Shown here in pieces: positions 1 through 8,981 of a stretch of DNA of 64,000 bases (position 1 is the stretch's first letter; each line of letters begins with the position of its first letter). The notes below the pieces were generated by a model. That model searched no databases. It was not told the origin of the DNA and saw only the letters and a list, made by a program, of their open reading frames with translations. The stretch covers positions 1 through 64,000 of the forward strand of contig JADLGL010000017.1 of assembly GCA_020849325.1 (NCBI GenBank), read 5' to 3'. This DNA is from Bauldia sp. (GTDB lineage Bacteria; Pseudomonadota; Alphaproteobacteria; Rhizobiales; Kaistiaceae). The position numbers and the translations under genes are program-made.

Positions 1-114
1 GGCACCGCTCGTTCTCCTTGGCCTTGCGCCTCGTAACCTCATCTCGCTCTGCCCGCGCTCTCACCCGCGCGCCTGCCGCCATCCCGCTCCCCGGCGGGTC
101 TTCGGCCGCCTGCT

Positions 115-3100
115 CTACGTGACGCGAGCCACGAGCTCGCAGATGCGTTCGAGGTAGAGGCGCTTTTCGATCGGGTTGGTCCCGGAGCGCAGGAAGGCGG
201 GGATCTTCGTGAACCAGTCGTCGGGGTCCGTGAGCCGCTGGCGGATGAGGGACTCGATCATCGCGTCGCGGAGGATCGACCGGTGCGGCTCGAACTGCGG
301 CGAGGCGGGGCGGATCACCGTCTCGCGGAGCTCGGCCAGCACGGCCCACACTTCCGTCTCCGTGAGCGGGCCGGCGTCGGGCGACGCGTTCGTGAGGGTC
401 GTGCTCCCGGCGGCTTGGGCAGCGGCATCATCGGAGGCGATGTCAGGCGCGGGCGCGTCGGGCGGGCGACGGGTGTCCGCCGCTGATCCATCGCCGCCGC
501 CGGCGTCTCCCGCGTCCGGCGGGCGGACGTCGTCGGGGAAGAGAGGGAGGGGTGGCACTTCGACGAGCCCCGCTTTCTCGCCTTCCTCCCCGGGGCTCAG
601 TCCCGATGGCGCCGTTGCAGCCTCGGCCGGCGTGTCGCGTCGGCCGTCTCCCCCCGGCGTGTCGCGTTGGTCGCCGCCTGCCGGCGTGTCGCCCTCGCGG
701 GCCCCGTCGCCCGAGGGTGCCGCGGCGCCCGGCTCCGCGCGTCCGGCGATCCGGTAGTCGAGCCAGCCGGAGGGCCGCGTGCCGCGGCGGAGCTCGTCGA
801 GTTTGGCGACGAGCCGGTCGGCCTGGGTGTCGGGGTCGTCGAACCAGTCCGTCGACCAGACGCGAAGGATGGTCCAGCCGAGGCCGCGAAGCACCTCCTC
901 GCGGAGGCGATCGCGGTCGCGCGCGTTCCGGCTCGCATGGTAGCGCGCGCCGTCGCATTCGATGCCGGCGAGGAAGGTGTCGGGCCGGTCGGGATGGCGG
1001 ACGCCGAGGTCGATCCGGAACCCCGACACGCCTACCTGGAGGTCGACGTCGTAGCCGCGCTTCCGGAGACGCTCGGCGACCTCGATCTCGAAGTCGCTGT
1101 CGGGGTCGCGACCGGTGGCCGTCGCCGCCGCGCGACCGCCGGTCTCGGCGTATTGGAGGTACTCCTTCAGCACGCGGACGCCGCGGTGGGTGGCCGTTCC
1201 CGGCCTGATGTCGGTCGATCCGAACGAGGCGAACAGGACGATGCGGAGGCGGGCGCGCGAGAAGAGAACGTTGAGCCGCCGGTGGCCGTTGGCGCTGTTG
1301 ATCGGTCCGAAACGCTGCGCGAGGACGGTCGAATCCTCCGCCATGCCGTACGTCATCGAGATGAAGACGAAGTCGCGCTCGTCGCCCTGCACGTTCTCGA
1401 GGTTCTTGACGAACACGCCTTCGCCGCGCCGGCCGGTCTTCTCCTGGAACGCCTCCACCAGCGGATCGCCGGCCGACAGGCGCCACAGCGTCTCTTCGAT
1501 GAGGTCGCGCTGCTCGATGTTGAGCGCCACGATGCCGAGGCTCGGCGGCTCGTCCGCCGCGGCGAAGTGGTGCATGAAGGCGATCGCCTCCTCCGTCAGC
1601 CGCTCGGCCTCGACGACGTTCCGTCGGGCGGCAAAGGCGCCGTCGGCGCGCACGAGATCGACCGAGAACGACCCCGGCCGCGCCGCGGGAAACGTGACGA
1701 GGCTGCCGTCGTAGAACTGCTCGTTCGAGAAGCGGATGAGGCTCTCGCAGCGGCTCCGGTAGTGCCATTTCAGGCGGCGCAGCCGGCCGAAAACCTTCTC
1801 GCAGCGTTCGAGGATGGACTCGTCGTCGACCTCGTCCGCCTCCCCGTCATCGCTGCCGCCTTCGGCCGAGCGCTCGAAGAACGAGGTCGGCGGCAGCTGC
1901 TTCGGATCGCCGACCACGACGATCTGCCTGGCGCGCAGCATCGCGCCGAGCGCATCCTCGGGCCGCATCTGCGAGGCCTCGTCGATGACGAGGACGTCGA
2001 AGGAGAAGCTTCCGGGCGGCAGGAACTTCGCCAGCGACAGCGGCGACATCATGAAGCACGGCTTCAGCGCCCGCACGGAGGCGGGCGCGCGGCGGAGGAG
2101 ATCGCGGACCGGCGCGAGCTGCTTCTGCTTCTGGAATTCGTGCCACAGGAGCGCCATCTCCGTCCAGGTCCTTACCGACCCGGACCGCTCGCCCGCCGGC
2201 GGCGTCCGGCGGAGGAGCGTCGCGCGGACGGCGGCGCGGTCGGCTTCCTTCTTCCGGCGATCGCGCTCGACGAAGGTCTGCCGCTTCGCGTCGAGATCGA
2301 TGCCGGTACGCCGGGCCAGCGGTTCGGAACTGCGCCGCGCCGCCTCCGCCCGCCGCCCGGCAATTGCTGCGTCGAACAGCGCCGGCAGTCGGTCGGGCGC
2401 GATTTCCGCACGGTCGGCGCCGGCGAGGAGTTCTCCGAGGCCAGCTCCGTCGAGACCGCCCCTGAGGCGGCGGAGTGCCACGAAATCCGCCAGTGCGGGC
2501 GCCTGTTCGAGGAGGGAATCGACGTGCGCGCGGCGTTCGCCGTCCGGGACGAAGGCGATGTCCGGCAGGCCCGCCGCCGCCACGTCGTCGAGCGCCTCGG
2601 CGTGGCGGGTTTCTGCATCGCCCCACGTCGCGGCCGCCTCGCGCAGCGCCTCGCGGGTGATGGCGGGCGTCGCGAGGAGCGCGGCGGAGAGCGGCTCCGG
2701 CAGGCCGGCCGATCGGACCGTCCGGACGAAGACGACGGCATCGACGATCCGCTGGACGCCCGTAAGGTCGCCCGCCAGCGACCGCGCCGCCGGTGCGAGC
2801 GCGGCTGCGTCGAACGCCTCGCGCGCGGCTTTCGCCGCGCGTCGTGCGTCCCCGATCGCCGCGAGGCGCCCGATGGGGAGGTCGACCGTGACGAGGACGC
2901 GGTCGGGGTCCTTTGCCGTGATTTCGCCGAGCGCGGCGACCTCGCCGTCGCACGCCGCCCGGAGGCCATGAAGGGGCGTCGAATCGAAGAGAGCGCCGAA
3001 GGCGGGGCGCCCGTCGCGATAGCGGGCGGCGGCGCCGGCGTGCGTCGCGAGCCGCCCGAGCCCGTCGGGGCCGAGCCGGAACAGCGCTGCGGCGACGGTC

Positions 3101-5832
3101 GCGCCGCCGGGAAGGGCTCGGAGCAGGCGTTCTGCATCCTCGCGCGCGGCGATCGCGGCGCCGAGCGTCGGGAAGGGCGACGAGAGGCCGTTCCACGCGT
3201 CCGCGAAGACGGCCGGACCGGCGCGATCGGCCGCAAACGCGGTGAGCCGACGCTGGTGGTCCGCAACGCGGGCGAGGCGTTCGTAGCCGGTCGGGCCGTC
3301 GGCGAGCCCGAGCCGCGTCAGCGCCTCGCGGAGCGCCCTGCGCCCGAACAGTTTTGCCAGCCCGCCGCGCTGCGACTCGGCCACCGCGCTCGCGAGGAGG
3401 TCCGGGTCGGGCCAGTCCGGCTGTGTCTGCTGCGGCAGCAGCCGTCGAAGCTCGGCCTCCTCCCGCCGCAGGTCGCGCGCCGTAGCCTGGAGCCGCGCGA
3501 AATCGTCACCCCCGACCGCAACGGCGATCCAGCCGGCGAGGTCGGGCGGGAGCTGCGCCGCGAACAGGACCGCCTCGGCGACGGCTTCGAGGTGACCGGC
3601 CGGCGTCGAATCGGGCAATCCGAGCGCCGCGGCGGCCGGCGCCAGCTCGCCCGCGACCGCGGCGAAATCCCGGACGAGGGCGATCCGCCGCTCGACGGCC
3701 GCATAGATTTCGGCCGGCGTCCGCGAGGCGTAGGCGCCGCGCCAGAGGACATTCAGCGCGGCGGCACGCTCGATGACGATGTCGGCGAGGTGGTCGGCGC
3801 CGAGGGCCGCAAGGGAGTCCGCGGCTTCGAGGGCCCGCCGTCGGAGGGCCAGCGCGCCGTCGAGCCCGTCGAGGTCGTGCGGCAGGATCGCGGCAACGGC
3901 CGCGGCATCCGGAGCGAGGCCGAGGCTGCGGTCGGCGGCGACGGCCGCCGCGGCGTCGTCCGCTCCGATTTCGCGGAGGCCCGCCACCGCCTCGTCGAGC
4001 GCCGCCTGCCGGTCGCGAAGGGTCCGGAGCGCCGCCATCAGGGTTTCGCGCTCATCGCCGAGAAGGTCCGCGGGCGGCGTGCGCTGCCAGGGCGAGCGCG
4101 CCGGATGGCCATGCCGGTCGGCGAAATGGCGGGCCGCCGCGCCATACACCTCCACCTCGCCGCGGAGGGCGGGAAGGCGGAGCGGATCCCCGTCCGCCGC
4201 GCCGACCTTCGACCGCAGCACCTCGCGCGCATCGGTGAAGACCGATCGGCCGCGGATCGCCTCCCACATCAGGCGGAACGGCGTCGCGCCGTCGCCCTGC
4301 CGCTCGTGGAGGGCGTCGACATACGCCCGGATCTCGCTTCGGACGGCCCGCCAGGTCGGGTCGGACGTCGCCGCCGGCTCGTCCTCCGCCGCGAGGGCGT
4401 GGCGGTCGGCGAGGCTCTTCACGAAGGCGCGGGGCGATGCCTTGTCGGAGTGGAGCTCGAGGCAGAAATCACCGAGGCCGGCGATGTCGAGGCGCCGCTT
4501 CACCGCATCGAGGGCGGCCTGCTTCTCGGCGAGGAAGAGGACGCTCCTGCCCGCCGCGAGGAGGTTCGCGATCGCGTTGGTGATTGTCTGCGATTTCCCG
4601 GTTCCGGGCGGACCTTCGATGACGATGTTGCGGCCCGCCATGACGTCGATGAGGGCGCTGTGCTGGGACGAATCCGCGTCGTGGATCAGGATCGGCGCGA
4701 TCTTCTCGACCTCCGGATCGTCGATCGGATAGTCCTCCTGCGGCCGGTAGGCGGCGCCCTCCGCCGGCTCGGCGTCGAAGCCGGCGAGGAGCGCGCCGAC
4801 GAGCGTATGGTCGACCGGCTCCCCGGACCAGCGGGCGGGATCGGTATCCTCGTAGATCGCGATGCGGCTGAAGGCGAAGTGACCGAGGAGGAGCTGGCGC
4901 CGGACGCGCCAGCGCTTCAGGCCGTCGACCGCTGCCGTCACGGCCGCGAAATAGGCCTCGACGGACGCCGGCTCGTCCGATTCGCCGGCGTCGAAGTCGG
5001 GCAGCGTCCGGCCGAAATTGACCTCGAGGAACCGCCGCAGGCTGACATTGGTCTCGGCCTCGCCCTCCGCCGCCGCGATGCCGAACACACGGCGGCCCTT
5101 GCCGCGCCGCCGCTCCGGCCGCGTCACGCGGACGGGAAGGAGGAGGAGCGGCGCGAAATACGCTTTCTCGGAATCCTCGCTCTCGTACCATTCGAGGAAG
5201 CCGAAGGTGAGGAAGAGCGTCGAAAGGCCCGCCTCCTGCTCGGCGAGGCGCGCCTCCGAGGCGATCTTCTCCATCACCGCTTCGAGTTCGTCGGGGTATT
5301 TCAGGGTCTGGAGGCGCCGGTCGCCGTGCGATGCCTTGCTGCTGGACGGCGCGAGATCGATCGACGGGTCGATGCCGACCGAGCGCGCGTGGTCGTTCCG
5401 GTTGATCTCGGCGCGCGAGCGCCGCGGCGGCATGCCGAGCGCCGTCCGCACCCGATCCCGGAGGGTGCGATCGAGCCGTTCGATGGCGACATCGTCGTCC
5501 CGGCCGGCATCGGCGAGCGCGGCGAGCTGGGTCAGGTATTCGACATCGGCAACGCGCGCGTGCGCCAGCGCCGCGAGGAACTCCTCGTTCCGTTCGTCTT
5601 CCGGGGTGCCAGGCGGCTCCTCCAGCGGCTCGACGGTGAGCGTTGCCTCGCCGTTGCCGACGAGTCGCGCGTACACCTCTTCGAGAACCTCGTCGACGAT
5701 CTGGAGCTGCCGCTTCGACCGCGCCGCGATCGGGAAGGCGAGCATCCGGTTCTTTTTGGTGAGGTCGAGGAGCCGCTCGCGCAGTTTTCCGTAGAGCGCC
5801 GCCAGCCGGTCCCGTTCGGTTTCCACCGGCAT
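115..5832 (-). CDS. DUF4011-type superfamily I (UvrD/Upf1-like) helicase fused to a Vsr/MTES_1575-like endonuclease domain
   Basis: Translation has N-terminal DUF4011-like LRERLLDLTKKNRMLAF, Walker A VIEGPPGTGKSQT, Walker B VLVIDEASQM, VVVGDPKQLPPTSFF, C-terminal helicase motif LNVLFSRARLRIVLF, then a Vsr-like nuclease segment (FRIDLGVRHP...GIECDGARYHASRNARDRDRLREEVLRGLGWTILRVWSTDWF). Start chosen at the internal Met MPVETERD. Confidence 0.88.
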   Translation of the reverse strand: MPVETERDRLAALYGKLRERLLDLTKKNRMLAFPIAARSKRQLQIVDEVLEEVYARLVGNGEATLTVEPLEEPPGTPEDERNEEFLAALAHARVADVEYLTQLAALADAGRDDDVAIERLDRTLRDRVRTALGMPPRRSRAEINRNDHARSVGIDPSIDLAPSSSKASHGDRRLQTLKYPDELEAVMEKIASEARLAEQEAGLSTLFLTFGFLEWYESEDSEKAYFAPLLLLPVRVTRPERRRGKGRRVFGIAAAEGEAETNVSLRRFLEVNFGRTLPDFDAGESDEPASVEAYFAAVTAAVDGLKRWRVRRQLLLGHFAFSRIAIYEDTDPARWSGEPVDHTLVGALLAGFDAEPAEGAAYRPQEDYPIDDPEVEKIAPILIHDADSSQHSALIDVMAGRNIVIEGPPGTGKSQTITNAIANLLAAGRSVLFLAEKQAALDAVKRRLDIAGLGDFCLELHSDKASPRAFVKSLADRHALAAEDEPAATSDPTWRAVRSEIRAYVDALHERQGDGATPFRLMWEAIRGRSVFTDAREVLRSKVGAADGDPLRLPALRGEVEVYGAAARHFADRHGHPARSPWQRTPPADLLGDERETLMAALRTLRDRQAALDEAVAGLREIGADDAAAAVAADRSLGLAPDAAAVAAILPHDLDGLDGALALRRRALEAADSLAALGADHLADIVIERAAALNVLWRGAYASRTPAEIYAAVERRIALVRDFAAVAGELAPAAAALGLPDSTPAGHLEAVAEAVLFAAQLPPDLAGWIAVAVGGDDFARLQATARDLRREEAELRRLLPQQTQPDWPDPDLLASAVAESQRGGLAKLFGRRALREALTRLGLADGPTGYERLARVADHQRRLTAFAADRAGPAVFADAWNGLSSPFPTLGAAIAAREDAERLLRALPGGATVAAALFRLGPDGLGRLATHAGAAARYRDGRPAFGALFDSTPLHGLRAACDGEVAALGEITAKDPDRVLVTVDLPIGRLAAIGDARRAAKAAREAFDAAALAPAARSLAGDLTGVQRIVDAVVFVRTVRSAGLPEPLSAALLATPAITREALREAAATWGDAETRHAEALDDVAAAGLPDIAFVPDGERRAHVDSLLEQAPALADFVALRRLRGGLDGAGLGELLAGADRAEIAPDRLPALFDAAIAGRRAEAARRSSEPLARRTGIDLDAKRQTFVERDRRKKEADRAAVRATLLRRTPPAGERSGSVRTWTEMALLWHEFQKQKQLAPVRDLLRRAPASVRALKPCFMMSPLSLAKFLPPGSFSFDVLVIDEASQMRPEDALGAMLRARQIVVVGDPKQLPPTSFFERSAEGGSDDGEADEVDDESILERCEKVFGRLRRLKWHYRSRCESLIRFSNEQFYDGSLVTFPAARPGSFSVDLVRADGAFAARRNVVEAERLTEEAIAFMHHFAAADEPPSLGIVALNIEQRDLIEETLWRLSAGDPLVEAFQEKTGRRGEGVFVKNLENVQGDERDFVFISMTYGMAEDSTVLAQRFGPINSANGHRRLNVLFSRARLRIVLFASFGSTDIRPGTATHRGVRVLKEYLQYAETGGRAAATATGRDPDSDFEIEVAERLRKRGYDVDLQVGVSGFRIDLGVRHPDRPDTFLAGIECDGARYHASRNARDRDRLREEVLRGLGWTILRVWSTDWFDDPDTQADRLVAKLDELRRGTRPSGWLDYRIAGRAEPGAAAPSGDGAREGDTPAGGDQRDTPGGDGRRDTPAEAATAPSGLSPGEEGEKAGLVEVPPLPLFPDDVRPPDAGDAGGGDGSAADTRRPPDAPAPDIASDDAAAQAAGSTTLTNASPDAGPLTETEVWAVLAELRETVIRPASPQFEPHRSILRDAMIESLIRQRLTDPDDWFTKIPAFLRSGTNPIEKRLYLERICELVARVT

Positions 5833-5984
5833 GCGCTGCGATACTCCACCCGCGTCCCGCCTTCCAAGCACGATTGCCGCAGATGGGCGAACGCGTCCAG
5901 TGCTGCCGGTCGGTCGCCTGCACGCGGGCCTTGCAGCCGGCGACCGTTCGTCATCATTCTGTGGGCAACCGATTGGGGGAGCGC

Positions 5985-6755
5985 ATGACGACGACTTTCA
6001 CCGAGGCACTCGACGGCCTCGACGCCCGGCTGGCCGAGGCCCAGAAGGCGGCCGAACTCCTCGCGCGCTCGTTCAAGAAGCTGCGAAAGGCGGCGAAGGA
6101 CGGCCAGGTCGGCGAGATCGAGAAGTCGCTCGCCGCGCTGCCGGAGGCGGCCGCGTCCGCCGTCCGATCAGTGGCGGGCCTCGATGGCGTCTGGAGCTTC
6201 GACGCGAAAGCGTGGCTCGCCGACGGTTATCGCGCCGAACTCCTCGCGGCGGCGGACGCCGCCGGCGTCCGTCTCATCGAGCGCGACGGGAGGCTCTACG
6301 CCTTCCCGCTGTCGCTGAAGCTCGATCCGCAGACCCCTGCGGTACGGATCGGGAAGAAGAGCGAGCGCGGCATCCGCCCCGCGCGGATCGTGGCCGAGAT
6401 CGCCAAGCTCCAGAAGCGTCCGCCGAAGCTCGCGGAACAGAAGTTCCTCGATCTCCTGTTCAACGCCTATCGCCGGGTCAACCGCTTCGACCCTGCCGCC
6501 ATTGCCGCCGGCCCGGTGACGCTCCTCACGGAACTCCACGCACTCCTGACGCTCCTGCCCGGCGCCGACTATCCGATCGAGGAATTCGGCCGCGACCTCC
6601 TCCTCCTCGACCGTCACCCCGATCTGACCGCCAAAGGCCTCCGGTTCGAGTTCGTCGCCGCCGCCCTTGCGCGCACGGCGCCGCGGATCACGGTCTACAG
6701 CGAGGACGGCGCCGAGAACGTCTTCATCGGCATCCGCTTCCGGCGCGAGGGCTGA
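5985..6755 (+). CDS. Hypothetical protein, first gene of the divergent putative defence operon
   Basis: ORF MTTTFTEALDGLDARLAEAQKAAELLARSF...; a few nt upstream of the DUF2791 ATPase gene; no family recognised. Confidence 0.75.
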   Translation: MTTTFTEALDGLDARLAEAQKAAELLARSFKKLRKAAKDGQVGEIEKSLAALPEAAASAVRSVAGLDGVWSFDAKAWLADGYRAELLAAADAAGVRLIERDGRLYAFPLSLKLDPQTPAVRIGKKSERGIRPARIVAEIAKLQKRPPKLAEQKFLDLLFNAYRRVNRFDPAAIAAGPVTLLTELHALLTLLPGADYPIEEFGRDLLLLDRHPDLTAKGLRFEFVAAALARTAPRITVYSEDGAENVFIGIRFRREG

Positions 6756-6758
6756 GCC

Positions 6759-8981
6759 ATGGCGATTGCACCCGGACTCTGGCTCGACGTCATGCGGCGG
6801 GAGTACTTCGGGCGTTTCATTCCCGAGGGTGGCGCCTCGACGAAGTTCATCGCCTTTGCCGACGATCCGGACCCCGCGACCGAAGGCCTCCGGCGGATCG
6901 CGGCGGACGGAAACCTTCTGATCGTGCCGGTCGAGTCGGCCGAGACGAAGATCCACATGATCCAGGACGTCTTCTTCGCGCTCGCCCGCCTCGTGCCGTG
7001 GGAGAATCTCGCCCAGCGCTGGATCGAGCGGACGTTCGCCGAGAACCGCTACACCTGGACGCGTCCGGGCGAGGCGGTGCCGCTCCGCGAACTCGCCGAG
7101 GCGAACCGGGTCGACGAGGTGCTCCTCAGGAAGAGCATCCACCAATGGGCGACCGATCTCATCATGCGGGATCGCGACCTGTCGCAGGACTTCCGGGCGG
7201 CGATGGTCAGCCTCTGCCTCCAGCGCATGGATCTCGGCGACGGCAGCACGACGGCGCCCGTCCTCGAATGGCTGCGGGGCGAACTGCGGACGATCGGGGC
7301 GGTGCGCCAGGTGCCGATCAGCGCGAAGATCACCCGTCACAACGGGCGCGCGATGCTCCGCTCGCTGTGCCATTGGCTCCGCCTCTCGGCGGAACCGGGC
7401 CTCCTCGTCCTCCTCGACATCCGCCATGCCATCGCCGGTGCCAAGGACGGGGTCCGCTACTCGCCGGCCGCGCTCCTCGACCTCTACGAGGTCCTCCGCC
7501 AGCTCATCGACGATGCCGAGAACGTCTCCGGCCTGTTCGTTGCCGTGGTGGCCGATCCGCGGTTCCGCGACGGCGATCCGCGCCGCGACGTCGGTCGCTA
7601 CGCTGCCCTCAAGGAGCGTATCTGGCCCGACGTCAATCCCCGCGGCCATGACGATCCGGTGGCGCCGATGCTGCAGCTCGACCCCGCGCGGCCGGTGCCC
7701 GCGACGGTCACCACGACCGCCGATCTGCCGATTTCGGCCGAGCGCGTCGCCGTGGAGGCCCTGCGCTCGGGCGTGCCGAACCGCACGGCCATCCGACTTC
7801 TGGGCAGCGCCGAGGATCAGCTGATCGCCCGCTTCGTGCAGAGCCTCGCGGCGGTGTCGTCAGGGCTTGCGGGCGGCCGGGCGGTTCGCGGCGATATCCT
7901 GTCGGGCGGCTTCGGCTCCGGAAAGTCGCATCTCCTCGGCGTTCTCGCCGAGCGGGCGCTCGACGAGAAATTCGTCGTCAGCGTCGTTCCGGTCAGCAAG
8001 GAGACGCCGCTCTTCGATCCGGCCCGCTTCTTCCTCGCGGCGATGCGCGCCGCGGTCGTGCCCGGCGCCAACGACGACGTCATGACGGAGGTGCTGCGGC
8101 GGGTGAGCGGCGCTCCCGGGCGCTGCCTGGCCCTGGAAGAGTGGGCGAGCGACCCGCGCTCGGGATTGTCGCCGATCTTCGCGGCCATCCTGCATGTCCT
8201 GCCCCGGCAGCTGCTGACGCCCGAAGACAAGGTCGCCGTCGCCCGGTTCTTCGCGGGACACCGCATCGGCGTCGCGCGCGTCAACCAGTGGCTGCGCGCC
8301 ATCGGCCTCCGCGGCAAGAACAATCTGTTCGACCTCAAGGGCATCCGCGAGGCCGACCTCGTGCCGCAGCGCATCCGCTTCGCCCCGCGCCTGTTCCAGG
8401 CCGCCGGCTTCAACGGCTGGTGCGTGCTGATCGACGAGGCGGAGCTGATCGGACGCTATAGCGCGCTCCAGCGCGGTAAGAGCTACGCGGAACTCACCCG
8501 CTGGCTCCACCTCGACGCCGCCTCGGGCGTGCCGGGGATCGCGAGCGCCGCCGCGATCGTCACCGATTTCCGCGCCGCCGTCCTCGGCGACCGGCTCGAC
8601 CTCGAGCGGGTGCCGCGGCTGCTGCGCGACCGCGGCCTCGACGTCCAGGCGGATCTCGCCGTGGCCGCCATGGCCGCCCTCGATGGCAAGGCGACGGAAC
8701 TCCGCGCTCCGGACGAAGAGGTCCTGCGGCACAGCCTCGACCGCGTGCGCGGCCTCTACCGCGCCAGCTATGGCTGGGAGCCGCCGCCGATCGACATCGG
8801 TCCGCGGCGCCAGAGAAAGTCGATGCGCGAGTACATCAAATCGTGGGTCATCGAGTGGGATTTGCGCCGCATCTATGGCGACGCGGGTGATCTCGCGACG
8901 AACACGATCAGGCCCGACCTCACCGAGAACCTCGATCTTGAGACGGCGCCGGCCGATCTGGACGAGGACGCCGAGGCCTGA
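6759..8981 (+). CDS. BrxD/DUF2791-type P-loop ATP-binding protein
   Basis: Walker A GDILSGGFGSGKSHLLGVL, Walker B GWCVLIDEAELIGRYS, followed by LQRGKSYAELTRWL and a C-terminal region typical of the BREX ATP-binding (DUF2791) family. Confidence 0.8.
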   Translation: MAIAPGLWLDVMRREYFGRFIPEGGASTKFIAFADDPDPATEGLRRIAADGNLLIVPVESAETKIHMIQDVFFALARLVPWENLAQRWIERTFAENRYTWTRPGEAVPLRELAEANRVDEVLLRKSIHQWATDLIMRDRDLSQDFRAAMVSLCLQRMDLGDGSTTAPVLEWLRGELRTIGAVRQVPISAKITRHNGRAMLRSLCHWLRLSAEPGLLVLLDIRHAIAGAKDGVRYSPAALLDLYEVLRQLIDDAENVSGLFVAVVADPRFRDGDPRRDVGRYAALKERIWPDVNPRGHDDPVAPMLQLDPARPVPATVTTTADLPISAERVAVEALRSGVPNRTAIRLLGSAEDQLIARFVQSLAAVSSGLAGGRAVRGDILSGGFGSGKSHLLGVLAERALDEKFVVSVVPVSKETPLFDPARFFLAAMRAAVVPGANDDVMTEVLRRVSGAPGRCLALEEWASDPRSGLSPIFAAILHVLPRQLLTPEDKVAVARFFAGHRIGVARVNQWLRAIGLRGKNNLFDLKGIREADLVPQRIRFAPRLFQAAGFNGWCVLIDEAELIGRYSALQRGKSYAELTRWLHLDAASGVPGIASAAAIVTDFRAAVLGDRLDLERVPRLLRDRGLDVQADLAVAAMAALDGKATELRAPDEEVLRHSLDRVRGLYRASYGWEPPPIDIGPRRQRKSMREYIKSWVIEWDLRRIYGDAGDLATNTIRPDLTENLDLETAPADLDEDAEA

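Noticed and set aside
667-5988. 1773-aa plus-strand ORF opposite the DUF4011 helicase
   Set aside because: Shadow ORF on the complement of a high-GC gene; composition is Arg/Glu/Ala low complexity with no motifs, while the minus-strand ORF has clear helicase motifs.
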